The notes below the pieces were generated by a model, which was not told where the DNA came from, made no database searches, and saw only the letters and a list, made by a program, of their open reading frames with translations. Shown here in pieces: positions 1 through 8,830 of a DNA stretch of 64,000 bases (positions are counted from its first letter, which is position 1; each line of letters begins with the position of its first letter). Both the position numbers and the translations under genes were made by a program. The stretch is taken from NCBI GenBank assembly GCA_003168335.1, contig PMSM01000011.1, forward strand, positions 223,001-287,000, written 5' to 3'. The stretch comes from Blastocatellia bacterium. GTDB taxonomy: Bacteria; Acidobacteriota; Blastocatellia; Pyrinomonadales; Pyrinomonadaceae.

Positions 1-2
1 GT

Positions 3-392
3 TTGGTCGGTGAGCTTGCGGGCAAGCTCCGGCTTGATCCAAATGAACCCCTGGCGCTGTCCGATTCGCGCCACCCAATCACGGAAGTCGGTCTCGGAAC
101 GATTATTGACCGCGCGCAACGCGACGCGGCGAATTCTGGCATCGGCGCCAATTTCGCCGGCGAAGAGACGCTCGACGGCCTGCCCGCTTACAAGTTCGAA
201 TTTGCAGCTAGTGGTAACGAGGTGGTGGGCGGACTGGCCGGCGCGCGCAAAACCCTAATCTGGATTGATCGGGCACTGAAGCTGCCCGTCAAGCTGGAGA
301 TTTACGACGCCGCGAACACGTTGCTGGAACGCCATCGCTTCAGACAGGTGCGCATCAATCAGAAACTTAGCGACAAAACTTTTGCGCTATAG
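3..392 (+). CDS. DUF1571-like exported protein, 5' end cut by the window
   Basis: Only the C-terminal 129 residues are present; the frame is open to the window edge, so the listed start is not real. The segment 'SRHPITEVGLGTIIDRA' resembles the C-terminal half of DUF1571 proteins (a LolA/LppX-like fold in periplasmic proteins), preceded by a KLRLDPNEPLAL strand and followed by 'LIWIDRALKLPVKLEIYD', a typical beta-strand pair of that fold. No catalytic motif is visible. It ends 42 bp before the radical SAM gene on the same strand and could be the preceding operon member. The family call rests on remembered motif similarity and the exact function is unknown. Confidence 0.55.
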   Translation: MVGELAGKLRLDPNEPLALSDSRHPITEVGLGTIIDRAQRDAANSGIGANFAGEETLDGLPAYKFEFAASGNEVVGGLAGARKTLIWIDRALKLPVKLEIYDAANTLLERHRFRQVRINQKLSDKTFAL

Positions 393-434
393 GCGGCGGC
401 CAAATATCGCGGTTGACCCGGGGATGAGAGAGCG

Positions 435-1454
435 TTGAAAAAAACTTTAATGGCCCGAAACGCGCTGCGGCAGTTGCGGCACCGCTTCAACCGTCCCTTC
501 ATGGTGATGTTTGAAACGACGCTGCATTGCAATATGAAGTGCGGCTATTGCGCCATCTGGCAGAACCAGCAGCCAGAGGATCGCGCCGTGCGCGAGCGGG
601 TCTTCGCGCGCATGGACGAGGCGGCCGAGTTCGGCGTCTTTGCCTGGAGCTTTTCCGGTGGCGAGCCCCTGATGAATCCGCACATGCCTGACTACATCGA
701 GTACGTGGCGCGCAAGGGTTTCTACACGTCTATGCCGACCAACGGATTGGCGCTAAAAAAATATGCCGAGTCCTGCGTCAAGCTGGATCAGTTGGAAGTA
801 TCGATTGACACGCTCGACCGCGAGAAGTTTGCGCAGCGCCGTGGCATTGACGGCCTGCCCGCAATCCTCAGTGCGCTTGACTACATCAAGGGCAACCTCA
901 AGCACAACACAATTCAGATCAATGCGGCGGTCGATCTCGATAACCTGGAAGATCTGCCCGCACTTGCACAGTACTGCGAAGAACGCGGATTTCTCCTGCA
1001 CACCGAAGCGGTCCACAACGTCGTGCGCACCACCTGGAAGACTGAAGACGTTGAAATGAGAAAAGAAGAACTCGACCGCGTGGCGGCGTTTGTGTCGGAG
1101 TTGAAGAAGCAGCACAAGTGCGTCCGCTTCTATCGAGACTATTTCAAGTTCTACCGCAATGACGGATTTACGAAGAAGTTCCCGTGCCGTTCGGCATCGC
1201 ATCTCGTCAATATGCGACCCGACGGTTCGATCCAGTTTCCCTGCGCGTTTGTCTCACTTCATCGCGGCGCGCCCGAGATGAGTCTGCGTGAAATCTATGA
1301 TTCGCCCGAAGTGAGAAAGATCATCCAGCAGTCGCCACAGATGTGGGACTTCTGCAAAGGCTGCAAAATTGGCTGCCCCTACGAAGTCTCGTCTTATCGT
1401 AACAGCCCGTTCACGGCCATCCGCGGGGGGCTCGACTTTCTTCAATTGAGTTAG
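435..1454 (+). CDS. Radical SAM/SPASM-type protein
   Basis: A 339-residue radical SAM enzyme. The CxxxCxxC cluster (C32, C36, C39; 'LHCNMKCGYC') binds the SAM-cleaving [4Fe-4S] centre, and 'SFSGGEPLMN' is the SAM-contact GGE motif. The C-terminal part has further cysteines ('FPCRSASH', 'FPCAFVS', 'FCKGCKIGC'), typical of a SPASM/twitch auxiliary cluster domain. The start is TTG at 435 with a purine-rich stretch upstream; an ATG at 450 is the alternative and has no visible ribosome site. The ABC ATPase starts 16 bp downstream, so it should be co-transcribed. The substrate cannot be read from sequence. SPASM enzymes usually modify peptides or small metabolites, and the neighbours suggest a step in an exported product's biosynthesis. 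Confidence 0.85.
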   Translation: MKKTLMARNALRQLRHRFNRPFMVMFETTLHCNMKCGYCAIWQNQQPEDRAVRERVFARMDEAAEFGVFAWSFSGGEPLMNPHMPDYIEYVARKGFYTSMPTNGLALKKYAESCVKLDQLEVSIDTLDREKFAQRRGIDGLPAILSALDYIKGNLKHNTIQINAAVDLDNLEDLPALAQYCEERGFLLHTEAVHNVVRTTWKTEDVEMRKEELDRVAAFVSELKKQHKCVRFYRDYFKFYRNDGFTKKFPCRSASHLVNMRPDGSIQFPCAFVSLHRGAPEMSLREIYDSPEVRKIIQQSPQMWDFCKGCKIGCPYEVSSYRNSPFTAIRGGLDFLQLS

Positions 1455-1470
1455 CCGAAAGGTCAGCGAT

Positions 1471-2430
1471 TTGACTGCCACGATCGAAAGCTTGTCGCAG
1501 ATGGAAGTAAGGCGCGGGACGCTCGCGCCAGCGCCACCGCGCGAGATTGCTGTGCGAGTGCGCGATCTGATCAAAGTTTACCGTGACGGCACTGAGGCTA
1601 ACCGAGGTATCAGTCTCGAAGTGCGGCGTGGCGAAGTGGTGGCTATCGTCGGCCCGAACGGCGCGGGCAAGACGACCTTCTTGCGGCAACTCACAACCGA
1701 ACTGCGCCCGACCGCCGGCTCGGTCAGCGTGTTTGGCGTGGATGCCGTAGCAGAGCCGGAGCGCGCCAAGCGGGCGATGGGAATAACGCCTCAGGAAGCC
1801 GGCGTCTTCGAGAGGCTCACGGTGCGCGAACATTTCGAATTGTTCGCGCGTCTCAAGCACTTGTCAAAACGCGAAGCTCGCGAAGCGGCGCGGGAAGTGA
1901 TCGAGGAACTGGGTCTCAGCGCCGAAACAAACAAGAATGTCGGTGCGCTATCGGGTGGGCAGCGCCGGCGCATCCTGATCGGGTTGGCGCTCCTGGGTCG
2001 CCCGCCCCTGCTGGTTTTAGACGAGCCGACCACGGGGCTTGATCCCTCGTCGCGCCGCGCCGTCTGGAGCGTGATCCGCCGAGCCGTAGCCGTGGGCGCG
2101 ACCGTTATTCTTTCGACGCACTACATGGAAGAGGCGGAACGTTTGAGCGATCGCATCGGCGTCATCGCGGCCGGACGCCTCATTGCCTTCGGCACGTTGG
2201 ACGAACTCCTGGTCCGACTGGACCGCAGCTATCGTCTGAGTTATCGCGACCCAATCGATCCGTCAAGCGACTTGAAAATTCGTTACTGCGCGAGCTTCGC
2301 CCAGGCGCAGCAGCACATTGCGCGCGAACTGCTATCCGAATACTCAATCGCGCGTGCTTCGCTTGAAGATGTTTACTTTAACCTCACGGGCGAGCCTTTC
2401 GACAAGGACGAGGCGGAGGCCATCGGATGA
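1471..2430 (+). CDS. ABC transporter ATP-binding protein (ABC-2 exporter type)
   Basis: A 319-residue nucleotide-binding subunit. Walker A is 'GPNGAGKTT' at 61-69, the ABC signature 'LSGGQRRR' lies near 159, Walker B is 'LLVLDEPTTGLDP', and the H-loop is 'STHYMEEA'. The length and C-terminal extension fit the DrrA/CcmA-like ATPases that pair with ABC-2 permeases to export lipids, polysaccharides or drugs. The start is TTG at 1471 with 'GAAAGGT' upstream. Its stop overlaps the permease start (ATGA at 2427-2430), which indicates translational coupling. It powers export across the inner membrane; cargo unknown, presumably the product of the surrounding enzymes. Confidence 0.92.
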   Translation: MTATIESLSQMEVRRGTLAPAPPREIAVRVRDLIKVYRDGTEANRGISLEVRRGEVVAIVGPNGAGKTTFLRQLTTELRPTAGSVSVFGVDAVAEPERAKRAMGITPQEAGVFERLTVREHFELFARLKHLSKREAREAAREVIEELGLSAETNKNVGALSGGQRRRILIGLALLGRPPLLVLDEPTTGLDPSSRRAVWSVIRRAVAVGATVILSTHYMEEAERLSDRIGVIAAGRLIAFGTLDELLVRLDRSYRLSYRDPIDPSSDLKIRYCASFAQAQQHIARELLSEYSIARASLEDVYFNLTGEPFDKDEAEAIG

Positions 2431-3167
2431 CACGCGTCACCGACATCATTTGCGTCTTCCGCATACAATTCGCCGGCACGCGCCGCGAAGTTGGCCCGTT
2501 TCTATTGGCCGCGTTCGTCTTCCCGGCGGCGATGTACCTATTCGCCAACGCCGTCGCCGGCGTTGAAGTCGCGCCGGAGCAAAGCCGCCTGCGTTTTCTT
2601 GCCGGTTCGATTGTCTTTTCTCTTTCACTGACTTCGATCAGTTGGCTCGGCTATCTGTTATTGGAAAATCGGTTCACCGGCAGGCTCAAGCTTTTCGCGA
2701 CGTTGCCGCTGGCGCCTTCCTCTTACGTGTTCGGCGTGCTGGTCTTTGCCATCGCGCAGGCTGCGGTGAGTGTGACCACGCTGTTGGTGGTCGGGCGGGC
2801 GCTTGGGGTTCAGATGAGGCCCAATTTTCCGCTGCTGATTGTCGTAATTCTCTTGACGATCCTGTGCCTGTGCGGACTCGGCGTCGTGGTCGCAGCGCGC
2901 GCCCGGAGCTTTAGCCAGGGGTCGCTCTTAACTGACACGCTCGGCGCGGGACTTATCTTCCTCGCACCCGTTTACTACGCGCCTGAAGTGATGCCGCGCG
3001 CGCTCCGAGTGTTTGCGCAACTACTGCCGACAACGTTTGCTGCCCGCGCGGTGCAGACGACGCTCGCCGGCGGACATGCGATAGGAAATGAACTGTTGGC
3101 GCTCAGCGTAATAGCGGTCGCCACGCTGGCGCTCGGCTTTAAATTAATGAAGTGGCGGGAAGACTGA
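2427..3167 (+). CDS. ABC-2 type permease subunit
   Basis: A 246-residue integral membrane protein with about six hydrophobic segments, for example 'FLLAAFVFPAAMYLFANAV', 'FSLSLTSISWLGYLLLE' and 'LLIVVILLTILCLCGLGVVV'. It starts inside the stop of the ATPase gene (ATGA overlap), the usual arrangement for an ABC-2 exporter pair. The loop before the last segments ('YYAPEVMPRALRVFAQLLPTT') matches the common ABC-2 permease pattern. Function: the transmembrane channel of the exporter. A 49-bp gap follows before the glycosyltransferase. Confidence 0.85.
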   Translation: MTRVTDIICVFRIQFAGTRREVGPFLLAAFVFPAAMYLFANAVAGVEVAPEQSRLRFLAGSIVFSLSLTSISWLGYLLLENRFTGRLKLFATLPLAPSSYVFGVLVFAIAQAAVSVTTLLVVGRALGVQMRPNFPLLIVVILLTILCLCGLGVVVAARARSFSQGSLLTDTLGAGLIFLAPVYYAPEVMPRALRVFAQLLPTTFAARAVQTTLAGGHAIGNELLALSVIAVATLALGFKLMKWRED

Positions 3168-3216
3168 ATATGAGCATTGATAAGAAGTTCGGCGAGGTTT
3201 AGTAAAACTTTCTAAC

Positions 3217-4362
3217 ATGAAGGTACTGGTTCTCACACTCTCATTCGGCTCGGGCCATGTTCGCGCTGCACAGGCTGTCGCGGATGAGTTGGGTCGTCAA
3301 GTGCCGGCCTCGAACGTCCTCGTTGTCGATGCGCTCGCTGAGTGTCGATCATTGTTTAGAGTGTGCTACGAATGGCCATACTGGCTGATGCTGCGTTACG
3401 CGCCCGGGCTCTGGGACCGCTTCTCGACCGCGCGTGTCAGTAAGAAGCACGAAGGCACCGCGCCCGCGTGGGCTTTCCGAATGGGTTGCCCGAAAGTCTT
3501 CGCAACGATCAAGAGTTTCAATCCGGACGTCATTGTGGCCGCCGAAGTGGCGGCGTGCGAGATGGCCGCCATCGCGCGACGTCTGGGTCTTACCCGCGCG
3601 CCAATCCTCAGTGTGATCACGGATTACGAAGCTGAGCCGATCTGGGTGCAACCTGAGGTTGACGCGTTCACTGTTCCTGACGAGAGCGTTCGCGCTGAGT
3701 TGATCTCGTGGGGCGCTCCGGCGAATCGTATTTCGATTTGCGGAATTCCAGTCGATCCGGCATTCGATGCGATGCACGATCCCAAAGCAGTGCGCCTGCG
3801 TTATGGAATTAGCGACAAGTCTCCGATGGTGCTGTTAATGGGCGGTGGAATGGGGCCGACCAAAATGCATGAGGTGGTAGAACAACTGTCTGAATGCAAC
3901 GTCCCCATGCATATCGTGGCTATTGCTGGAAAGGACAAACGCGCCCTACGCAGACTTAAACGCGTGAAGGTGAAAGCTCCAGTGTCGCTGCGAGTGCTTG
4001 GCTGGACTGATGAAGTAGCTGCTCTGATGCAGGCAGCCAGACTTCTGGTGACGAAACCCGGCGGCCTAACAATATCAGAAGCCGCGCTGTGTTCGTTGCC
4101 GGTAGTGTTTTTCGATCCGATCCCTGGCGCGGAGTTCGTCAACGCCAGGCGGATGGTCGATGCCGGTGCCGCAGTGATTGCCCAGGGTCCGGTTGAAACG
4201 GCGCGCGCCATAGTCTCGTTATTGCGAGCCGACGAATCGACTGAGGTGATGGCTTTGCGATCGAACAAAATGGCGCGCCCAACTGCCCGGAGAGAGATTG
4301 CGCGCCTGGCGCTTGATCTCTTGGCGCCGGTCAGAGAAGCGACGCGCAGGATGACTGCCTGA
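3217..4362 (+). CDS. Glycosyltransferase of the MGDG synthase / GT28 (MurG-like) type
   Basis: A 381-residue GT-B glycosyltransferase. The N-terminus 'TLSFGSGHVRAAQAV' (7-21) carries the GSGH loop of monogalactosyldiacylglycerol synthases and MurG-like enzymes, which bind a lipid acceptor at the membrane face. The C-terminal nucleotide-sugar half has 'LLMGGGMGPTK' near 209 and 'VTKPGGLTISEAALC' near 277, the classic GT28 donor-binding segment. No membrane span is seen, consistent with a peripheral enzyme. It probably transfers a hexose to a lipid or lipid-like acceptor; donor and acceptor are not determinable here. The deacetylase follows after 28 bp. Confidence 0.85.
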   Translation: MKVLVLTLSFGSGHVRAAQAVADELGRQVPASNVLVVDALAECRSLFRVCYEWPYWLMLRYAPGLWDRFSTARVSKKHEGTAPAWAFRMGCPKVFATIKSFNPDVIVAAEVAACEMAAIARRLGLTRAPILSVITDYEAEPIWVQPEVDAFTVPDESVRAELISWGAPANRISICGIPVDPAFDAMHDPKAVRLRYGISDKSPMVLLMGGGMGPTKMHEVVEQLSECNVPMHIVAIAGKDKRALRRLKRVKVKAPVSLRVLGWTDEVAALMQAARLLVTKPGGLTISEAALCSLPVVFFDPIPGAEFVNARRMVDAGAAVIAQGPVETARAIVSLLRADESTEVMALRSNKMARPTARREIARLALDLLAPVREATRRMTA

Positions 4363-4390
4363 AGACTTTCGCAGAGGCGAACGACGGACG

Positions 4391-5113
4391 ATGCGATTCG
4401 GACTTCCTATTATTGCGACGGGCTCGCTCGTGATGAGTGCGGCGAGCATATATTACGCAACTGTCTCTGTCCGCTCGCAGTGGTTGGGCCAGACGTACTG
4501 GCGGGGCCGAACGGACCGGAACGCAGTGGCTTTGACATTCGATGACGGGCCGTCGCCTGACACAGAGGGCATCCTGGACGTACTGGCAGAACACAATCTC
4601 AGCGCGACCTTCTTCATGGTCGGGCGTGAGGTGGAGAGTTTTCCGGGCATCGCGCAGCGAGTGTTTGCTGAAGGGCATGAGGTGGGTAACCATTCGTATT
4701 CACATCCGCTCTACCTTTTTCAGCGGGCTTCGGAAACACGTGATCAGGTGAGACGCGCTCAGGATGTAATCGCAGAAACGATCGGAGTCAGGCCAATGCT
4801 GGCGCGGCCACCCTACGGTGTGCGCACGCCTGCTTATTTCGGAGCGACGCGCACCCTCGGTCTACATACCGTGCAATGGGACGTTGCCGGATTCGATTGG
4901 AAGCCGCTCAGCCCGAGTCAAATTGCGCACAATGTTCTGCGCAAAGTTCGGGCCGGCTCAATCATCCTGCTTCACGATGGCGATAGTGCCGGAAAGCAAG
5001 ACCGTAAGAACACCGTGGCGGCATTACCCTTAATTATTACAGGGTTGAAACACCGCGATCTGCAGATAGCTCCGCTGTCTCAGCTACTGCCGGAGAGAAT
5101 TTACGCCGACTAG
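4391..5113 (+). CDS. Polysaccharide deacetylase (NodB homology) with N-terminal anchor
   Basis: A 240-residue CE4-type deacetylase. 'TFDDGPSPDT' from about residue 49 holds the catalytic base and metal aspartates, 'HSYSHP' near 100 is the metal-binding HxxxH, and 'RPPYGVRTP' and 'ILLHDGD' are the remaining NodB motifs. The N-terminus ('PIIATGSLVMSAASIYYATV') is a hydrophobic signal or anchor, so the domain should act outside the cytoplasmic membrane. Family members remove N-acetyl groups from GlcNAc-containing glycans. Next to a GT28-type glycosyltransferase and a lipid-type exporter, a role in exposing an amine on a GlcNAc-bearing lipid is plausible but inferred. Confidence 0.88.
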   Translation: MRFGLPIIATGSLVMSAASIYYATVSVRSQWLGQTYWRGRTDRNAVALTFDDGPSPDTEGILDVLAEHNLSATFFMVGREVESFPGIAQRVFAEGHEVGNHSYSHPLYLFQRASETRDQVRRAQDVIAETIGVRPMLARPPYGVRTPAYFGATRTLGLHTVQWDVAGFDWKPLSPSQIAHNVLRKVRAGSIILLHDGDSAGKQDRKNTVAALPLIITGLKHRDLQIAPLSQLLPERIYAD

Positions 5114-5127
5114 AGGAAAGCGCATTT

Positions 5128-5853
5128 ATGACTGAAGAGCAAAAACCGAAAGCGATTCTCTTCCTGGATTTCGATGGCACCATCTCGCGCCGCGACGCGG
5201 TTGACGCCATTCTCGAGACGTATGCCGATCCGAAGTGGCTCGCCTTCGAAGCGGAATGGCGTGCCGGTCGAATGGGATCGCGCGATTGTTTGCGGGCCCA
5301 GATGGCGTTAGTGCGGGCGACGCGAAAGCAGATCGATGCATTGCTTGATGAAATAGGCATTGATGACGACCTGGTGGCATTGCTTGAAATGTGTGCCCAG
5401 CACTCTATTCCAGCGCATATTATCAGTGACGGTTTCGATTATTGCATTCGTCGCATTCTCTCCGGTGCCAGCAAGAGAGTCGCCGCTCTGCTGCGGGGCG
5501 GACGCGTTTGCGCGGGCCACCTTGAAAGCCGCGGTCATCTGTGGCGCACTGAGTTTTCTTTCTTCCATCAAACCTGCGGACATGGATGCGCGACATGCAA
5601 ACCCGCGGTAATGCGACTTCTCAATAAGACGGACGCGCCGGCCATTTTCGTGGGCGACGGTTTATCGGATCGCTACGCTGCTGAGAGCGCCGATCTCGTG
5701 TTCGCGAAAGATGGGCTCGCCTCATATTGCACCGAAAATTCAATCGAACACATTCCATACCAGAATCTCGGAGACGTGGCTGCCCATCTCGACCGCTGGC
5801 TGGCCGGACGGCTGTTCTTAAGGGAAGAAACGTTGGCCAGAGTCAGCGCCTGA
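5128..5853 (+). CDS. HAD-superfamily phosphatase, MtnX-like
   Basis: A 241-residue phosphatase. Motif I is 'FLDFDGTIS' with nucleophile D14 and acid/base D16; motif IV is 'FVGDGLSDRYAA' near 173-184. The layout, including a C-terminal cysteine pocket ('HQTCGHGCATCKP'), resembles MtnX/phosphoserine-phosphatase-like HADs (MtnX dephosphorylates an intermediate of methionine salvage). No other salvage gene is nearby, so the operon suggests a different phosphorylated substrate. The start has 'AGAGGAAAG' upstream and lies 14 bp after the deacetylase. Confidence 0.82.
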   Translation: MTEEQKPKAILFLDFDGTISRRDAVDAILETYADPKWLAFEAEWRAGRMGSRDCLRAQMALVRATRKQIDALLDEIGIDDDLVALLEMCAQHSIPAHIISDGFDYCIRRILSGASKRVAALLRGGRVCAGHLESRGHLWRTEFSFFHQTCGHGCATCKPAVMRLLNKTDAPAIFVGDGLSDRYAAESADLVFAKDGLASYCTENSIEHIPYQNLGDVAAHLDRWLAGRLFLREETLARVSA

Positions 5854-5885
5854 GCATTCTTCAGTAGAAAGAAAGCGTTACAACT

Positions 5886-7304
5886 ATGAGCACAGCTATA
5901 AAAGACATTGATCTAATGACACCCGCGATCGACGAGCAGGCGCTGCTTGAACTCGAGCGTAAGTATTGCTCGTGGGGCGACACGGTTCACTATCTCGATC
6001 CCCCCAAATTCTTCGAGCGTGCCGAGGGTCACTACCTTTACGATCGCGAAGGCACCCCGTATCTGGACTTACAGATGTGGTACTCGGCGGCGAGCTTTGG
6101 CTACGGCAATCAGCGCCTGAATGACGTGCTGAAAAATCAGATCGACAAATTGCCGCAGCTTGCCTGTCAGTATCTGCACTCAGAAAAAGTAGAGTTGGCG
6201 GCGGCAATCGGGCGACTGAACGAGTCGAAGTTCGGCCTGGCAGGGCGCGTGCATTTCAATGTGGGCGGCGCCCAGGCGATTGAGGACTCGCTCAAGATCG
6301 TGCGCAACTCTACCGGCAAGAATCTGGTCTTCGCGTTCATGGGCGGGTACCACGGACGCACGCTGGGCGCATCAGCGATCACGTCAAGTTATCGGTATCG
6401 TCGTCGCTTCGGGCATTTCGCAGACCGAGCTCACTTCGTTCCTTTTCCTTATTGTTTTCGCTGCCCATACGGGAAGAAGGTGGAAGATTGCGGCCTCTAT
6501 TGTGTCGATCAGTTCGCGAAGAATTTCGACACCGAATACAACTCGTTCTGGGATCCGAAAGCGGGCGAATCTGAGTTTGCGGCTTTCTACGCTGAGCCGA
6601 TCCAGGCGACGGGCGGTTACGTCATTCCGCCGCGCGAATACTTTCCGGCTCTCAAGAAAGTGCTCGATGAACGTAACATCCTGCTCGTTGATGACGAGAT
6701 TCAAATGGGTTTCTATCGGGCCGGAAAATTCTGGGCCATGGAGAACTTTGACGTCGAGCCGGACATTATTGTTTTTGGTAAAGCGCTGACGAACGGTTTG
6801 AACCCGCTCTCCGGTCTCTGGGCGCGTGAAGAGTTGATCTCGCCGGAAGTATTTCCGCCGGGCTCGACCCACTCGACCTTCTCTGCAAATCCGCTGGGCA
6901 CGGCCGTCGGTCTTGAAGCCGTGCGGATGATGGAAGAAGGAAACTACGAAGAGATTACCCAACGCAAGGGCGCCTACTTTCTGGCGCAGATCAGAGAGCT
7001 CCAGCGCCGCTATCCGAAAGTGATCGGCGAGACGAACGGCATGGGCATGGCCCTTCGCATTGAGATTTGCCAGGCGGATGGTTTTGAGCCGGACCGTGAG
7101 TTGACCGATAAGATGTTTGCCGAGGGCATGAAAGGGGACCTCGACGCCCGCGGGCGCCGGACCGGTCTGGTCCTGGACATCGGCGGCTACTACAAGAATG
7201 TCTTTACGCTGGCCCCGTGCTTCGACATGACGGAAGAAGAAATTGACATTTCGGTTGAACTATTTGAGCAACTAATTCGCCGTTGCGCCCCGGAAAGAAT
7301 CTAA
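5886..7304 (+). CDS. Class III PLP aminotransferase (acetylornithine/GABA aminotransferase-like)
   Basis: A 472-residue fold-type I aminotransferase. The PLP lysine is K299 in 'VFGKALTNGL', preceded by the aspartate of 'LLVDDEIQMGF'. The 'FMGGYHGRTLGASAIT' segment and the 'GSTHSTFSANPLG' active-site loop are diagnostic of class III omega-aminotransferases. An insert with four cysteines ('YCFRCPYGKKVEDCGLYC') is seen in some GABA/ornithine-type members. It would move an amino group between an omega-amine and a keto acid; the substrate is unknown. It lies 32 bp after the phosphatase and 21 bp before the ligase, so it is very probably in the same transcript. Confidence 0.88.
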   Translation: MSTAIKDIDLMTPAIDEQALLELERKYCSWGDTVHYLDPPKFFERAEGHYLYDREGTPYLDLQMWYSAASFGYGNQRLNDVLKNQIDKLPQLACQYLHSEKVELAAAIGRLNESKFGLAGRVHFNVGGAQAIEDSLKIVRNSTGKNLVFAFMGGYHGRTLGASAITSSYRYRRRFGHFADRAHFVPFPYCFRCPYGKKVEDCGLYCVDQFAKNFDTEYNSFWDPKAGESEFAAFYAEPIQATGGYVIPPREYFPALKKVLDERNILLVDDEIQMGFYRAGKFWAMENFDVEPDIIVFGKALTNGLNPLSGLWAREELISPEVFPPGSTHSTFSANPLGTAVGLEAVRMMEEGNYEEITQRKGAYFLAQIRELQRRYPKVIGETNGMGMALRIEICQADGFEPDRELTDKMFAEGMKGDLDARGRRTGLVLDIGGYYKNVFTLAPCFDMTEEEIDISVELFEQLIRRCAPERI

Positions 7305-7325
7305 GAACGCGTCGTCCTTTTAAGA

Positions 7326-8663
7326 ATGCTGACAAACATCATCGAACAGATCGAGCGGATGGTCCTGCATATGGAGCCGCACCGCTCAGTGCGTTTCCTG
7401 AACGCGTCGCCGGCGTGGTCGCTTCCCAAAATTCAGCGCGGCCGCTTTCGGCGGACTCTGCGACTGGCTGCAGAGCGCTCGCCATTTTATCGGGAGCAGT
7501 TTCGCAAACGTGGTATTGATGTGCGCCGCATCGAACATCCATCTGAACTGGGCGACTTCTACACGACCGGTGAAGATCTGCGCGTGCACGGCGCTGAAGC
7601 CTTTCTCACCGGACGCGCGGATACGGCCTTTGAAACGACGGGCACAACTTCACCCACTCCCAAGCGCGTCTTCTTCTCACAGCGCGAGCTTAACGAGATG
7701 GGCCGAACCTCCGCGATTGGTCTTTATCATTTGGGAATTCGCGCCGAAGATCGCGTCTTGAGCGCTTACGATTGTTCGTTCTGGGTCTCGCCGGCCGTGT
7801 TGCGCATGGGGCTGCAATATCTGCACTGCTTCCACGTCGAAGCAGGTAAGATTTCGCCCGAGGAGTTTTATGAGCATGCAGTCGTTTACAAACCGAATGT
7901 GATTTTTGGCGAGCCTTCGTGGCTGCTGCGACTGTCCGAGCTGGCTAATGATCGCGGCACGTGGCCGATGAAGTTGCTTTTCGGCGGCGGCGAGAACATC
8001 ACGGAAGAAGCGCGCCAAGTCGTTGAGAGAGTCTGGGGCGCGCCGCTCTATCTCAGCTACGGTCAGACCGAATCGTTCGGCACGCTCGGCGCGGAGTGCG
8101 AGCGCCAGGACGGTTATCACCGCAACGATCTCTTCTTCTTCTTCGAGACGCCTGAGACCGATGCTGACGGATACGGCGAGCTTGTCTATACGACACTCGT
8201 ACGAGATGTAATGCCCTTGATTCGTTATCGATCAACCGACCTGACTCGTTTGATTGACGAGCCGTGCGAATGCGGGTTGTTTGCAAAGCGCATCGCAAAG
8301 ATACGGGCGCGCACTGATGAAATGGTCGTGTGTGGCATGGGCAACGTCGGTCCATGGGTGTTCGCGGAAGTCTTGCGCAATGTGAATGGCCACGGTGCGG
8401 ACTGGCAGGCGGTGATCAAACATGACGGCAGGCGGGACGTTGTCGAGTTATGCGTTGAGCTCGAAAACTTTGGCCATCATGCCGCAGTGGAACGGGCTGT
8501 CCTCGACAACCTGCGCGAGGGATTTGCAGACTTCTGGAAGAACTATGAAATGAAGCTCTATGAGTTTCGGGTGGTCCCGTGCGAGCCCGGAAGTCTACGG
8601 AATGGCAGGAAGTTGAAGCGCGTTTTGGACCAGAGGGAAATGGACTCGCCGCGCGTCGTTTGA
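7326..8663 (+). CDS. Adenylate-forming ligase, CapK / phenylacetate-CoA ligase family
   Basis: A 445-residue ANL-superfamily protein. 'FETTGTTSPTPKRVFF' near residue 100 is the P-loop, with the TTGTTSPxP pattern of the PaaK/CapK branch. 'LYLSYGQTESFG' near 240 is the aromatic/adenine motif, and 'LIRYRSTDLTRLID' carries the ribose-binding aspartate. The C-terminal lid is present, so the protein looks complete. It should activate a carboxylic acid as an acyl-adenylate for transfer to CoA or an amine. As last gene of the run it may acylate the amine made by the upstream aminotransferase or deacetylase, which is inference. No clear terminator is visible downstream. Confidence 0.85.
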   Translation: MLTNIIEQIERMVLHMEPHRSVRFLNASPAWSLPKIQRGRFRRTLRLAAERSPFYREQFRKRGIDVRRIEHPSELGDFYTTGEDLRVHGAEAFLTGRADTAFETTGTTSPTPKRVFFSQRELNEMGRTSAIGLYHLGIRAEDRVLSAYDCSFWVSPAVLRMGLQYLHCFHVEAGKISPEEFYEHAVVYKPNVIFGEPSWLLRLSELANDRGTWPMKLLFGGGENITEEARQVVERVWGAPLYLSYGQTESFGTLGAECERQDGYHRNDLFFFFETPETDADGYGELVYTTLVRDVMPLIRYRSTDLTRLIDEPCECGLFAKRIAKIRARTDEMVVCGMGNVGPWVFAEVLRNVNGHGADWQAVIKHDGRRDVVELCVELENFGHHAAVERAVLDNLREGFADFWKNYEMKLYEFRVVPCEPGSLRNGRKLKRVLDQREMDSPRVV

Positions 8664-8830
8664 CCTGAAGGCCACGAAGAAAAAGCTGGGAATCGCCCGT
8701 AGCGTCGATTGTTCGCGCATGGGTTCTCCCTACCGCTCCATGCCTATCCCGGCATTTCAAAATGCATACGAGGGTGGGAGTCGAACGCACAGATCTTGCC
8801 GGTGCGCTTACGGCCGGCGTACAGCAGTCC

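Noticed and set aside
8690-8830. tRNA-like sequence on the minus strand (GTTCGACTCCCAC T-arm and GCCGGGATAG 5' start)
   Set aside because: No complete cloverleaf could be built: the acceptor stem does not pair and the T-stem has a mismatch. It may be a tRNA relic, but evidence is too weak to annotate.
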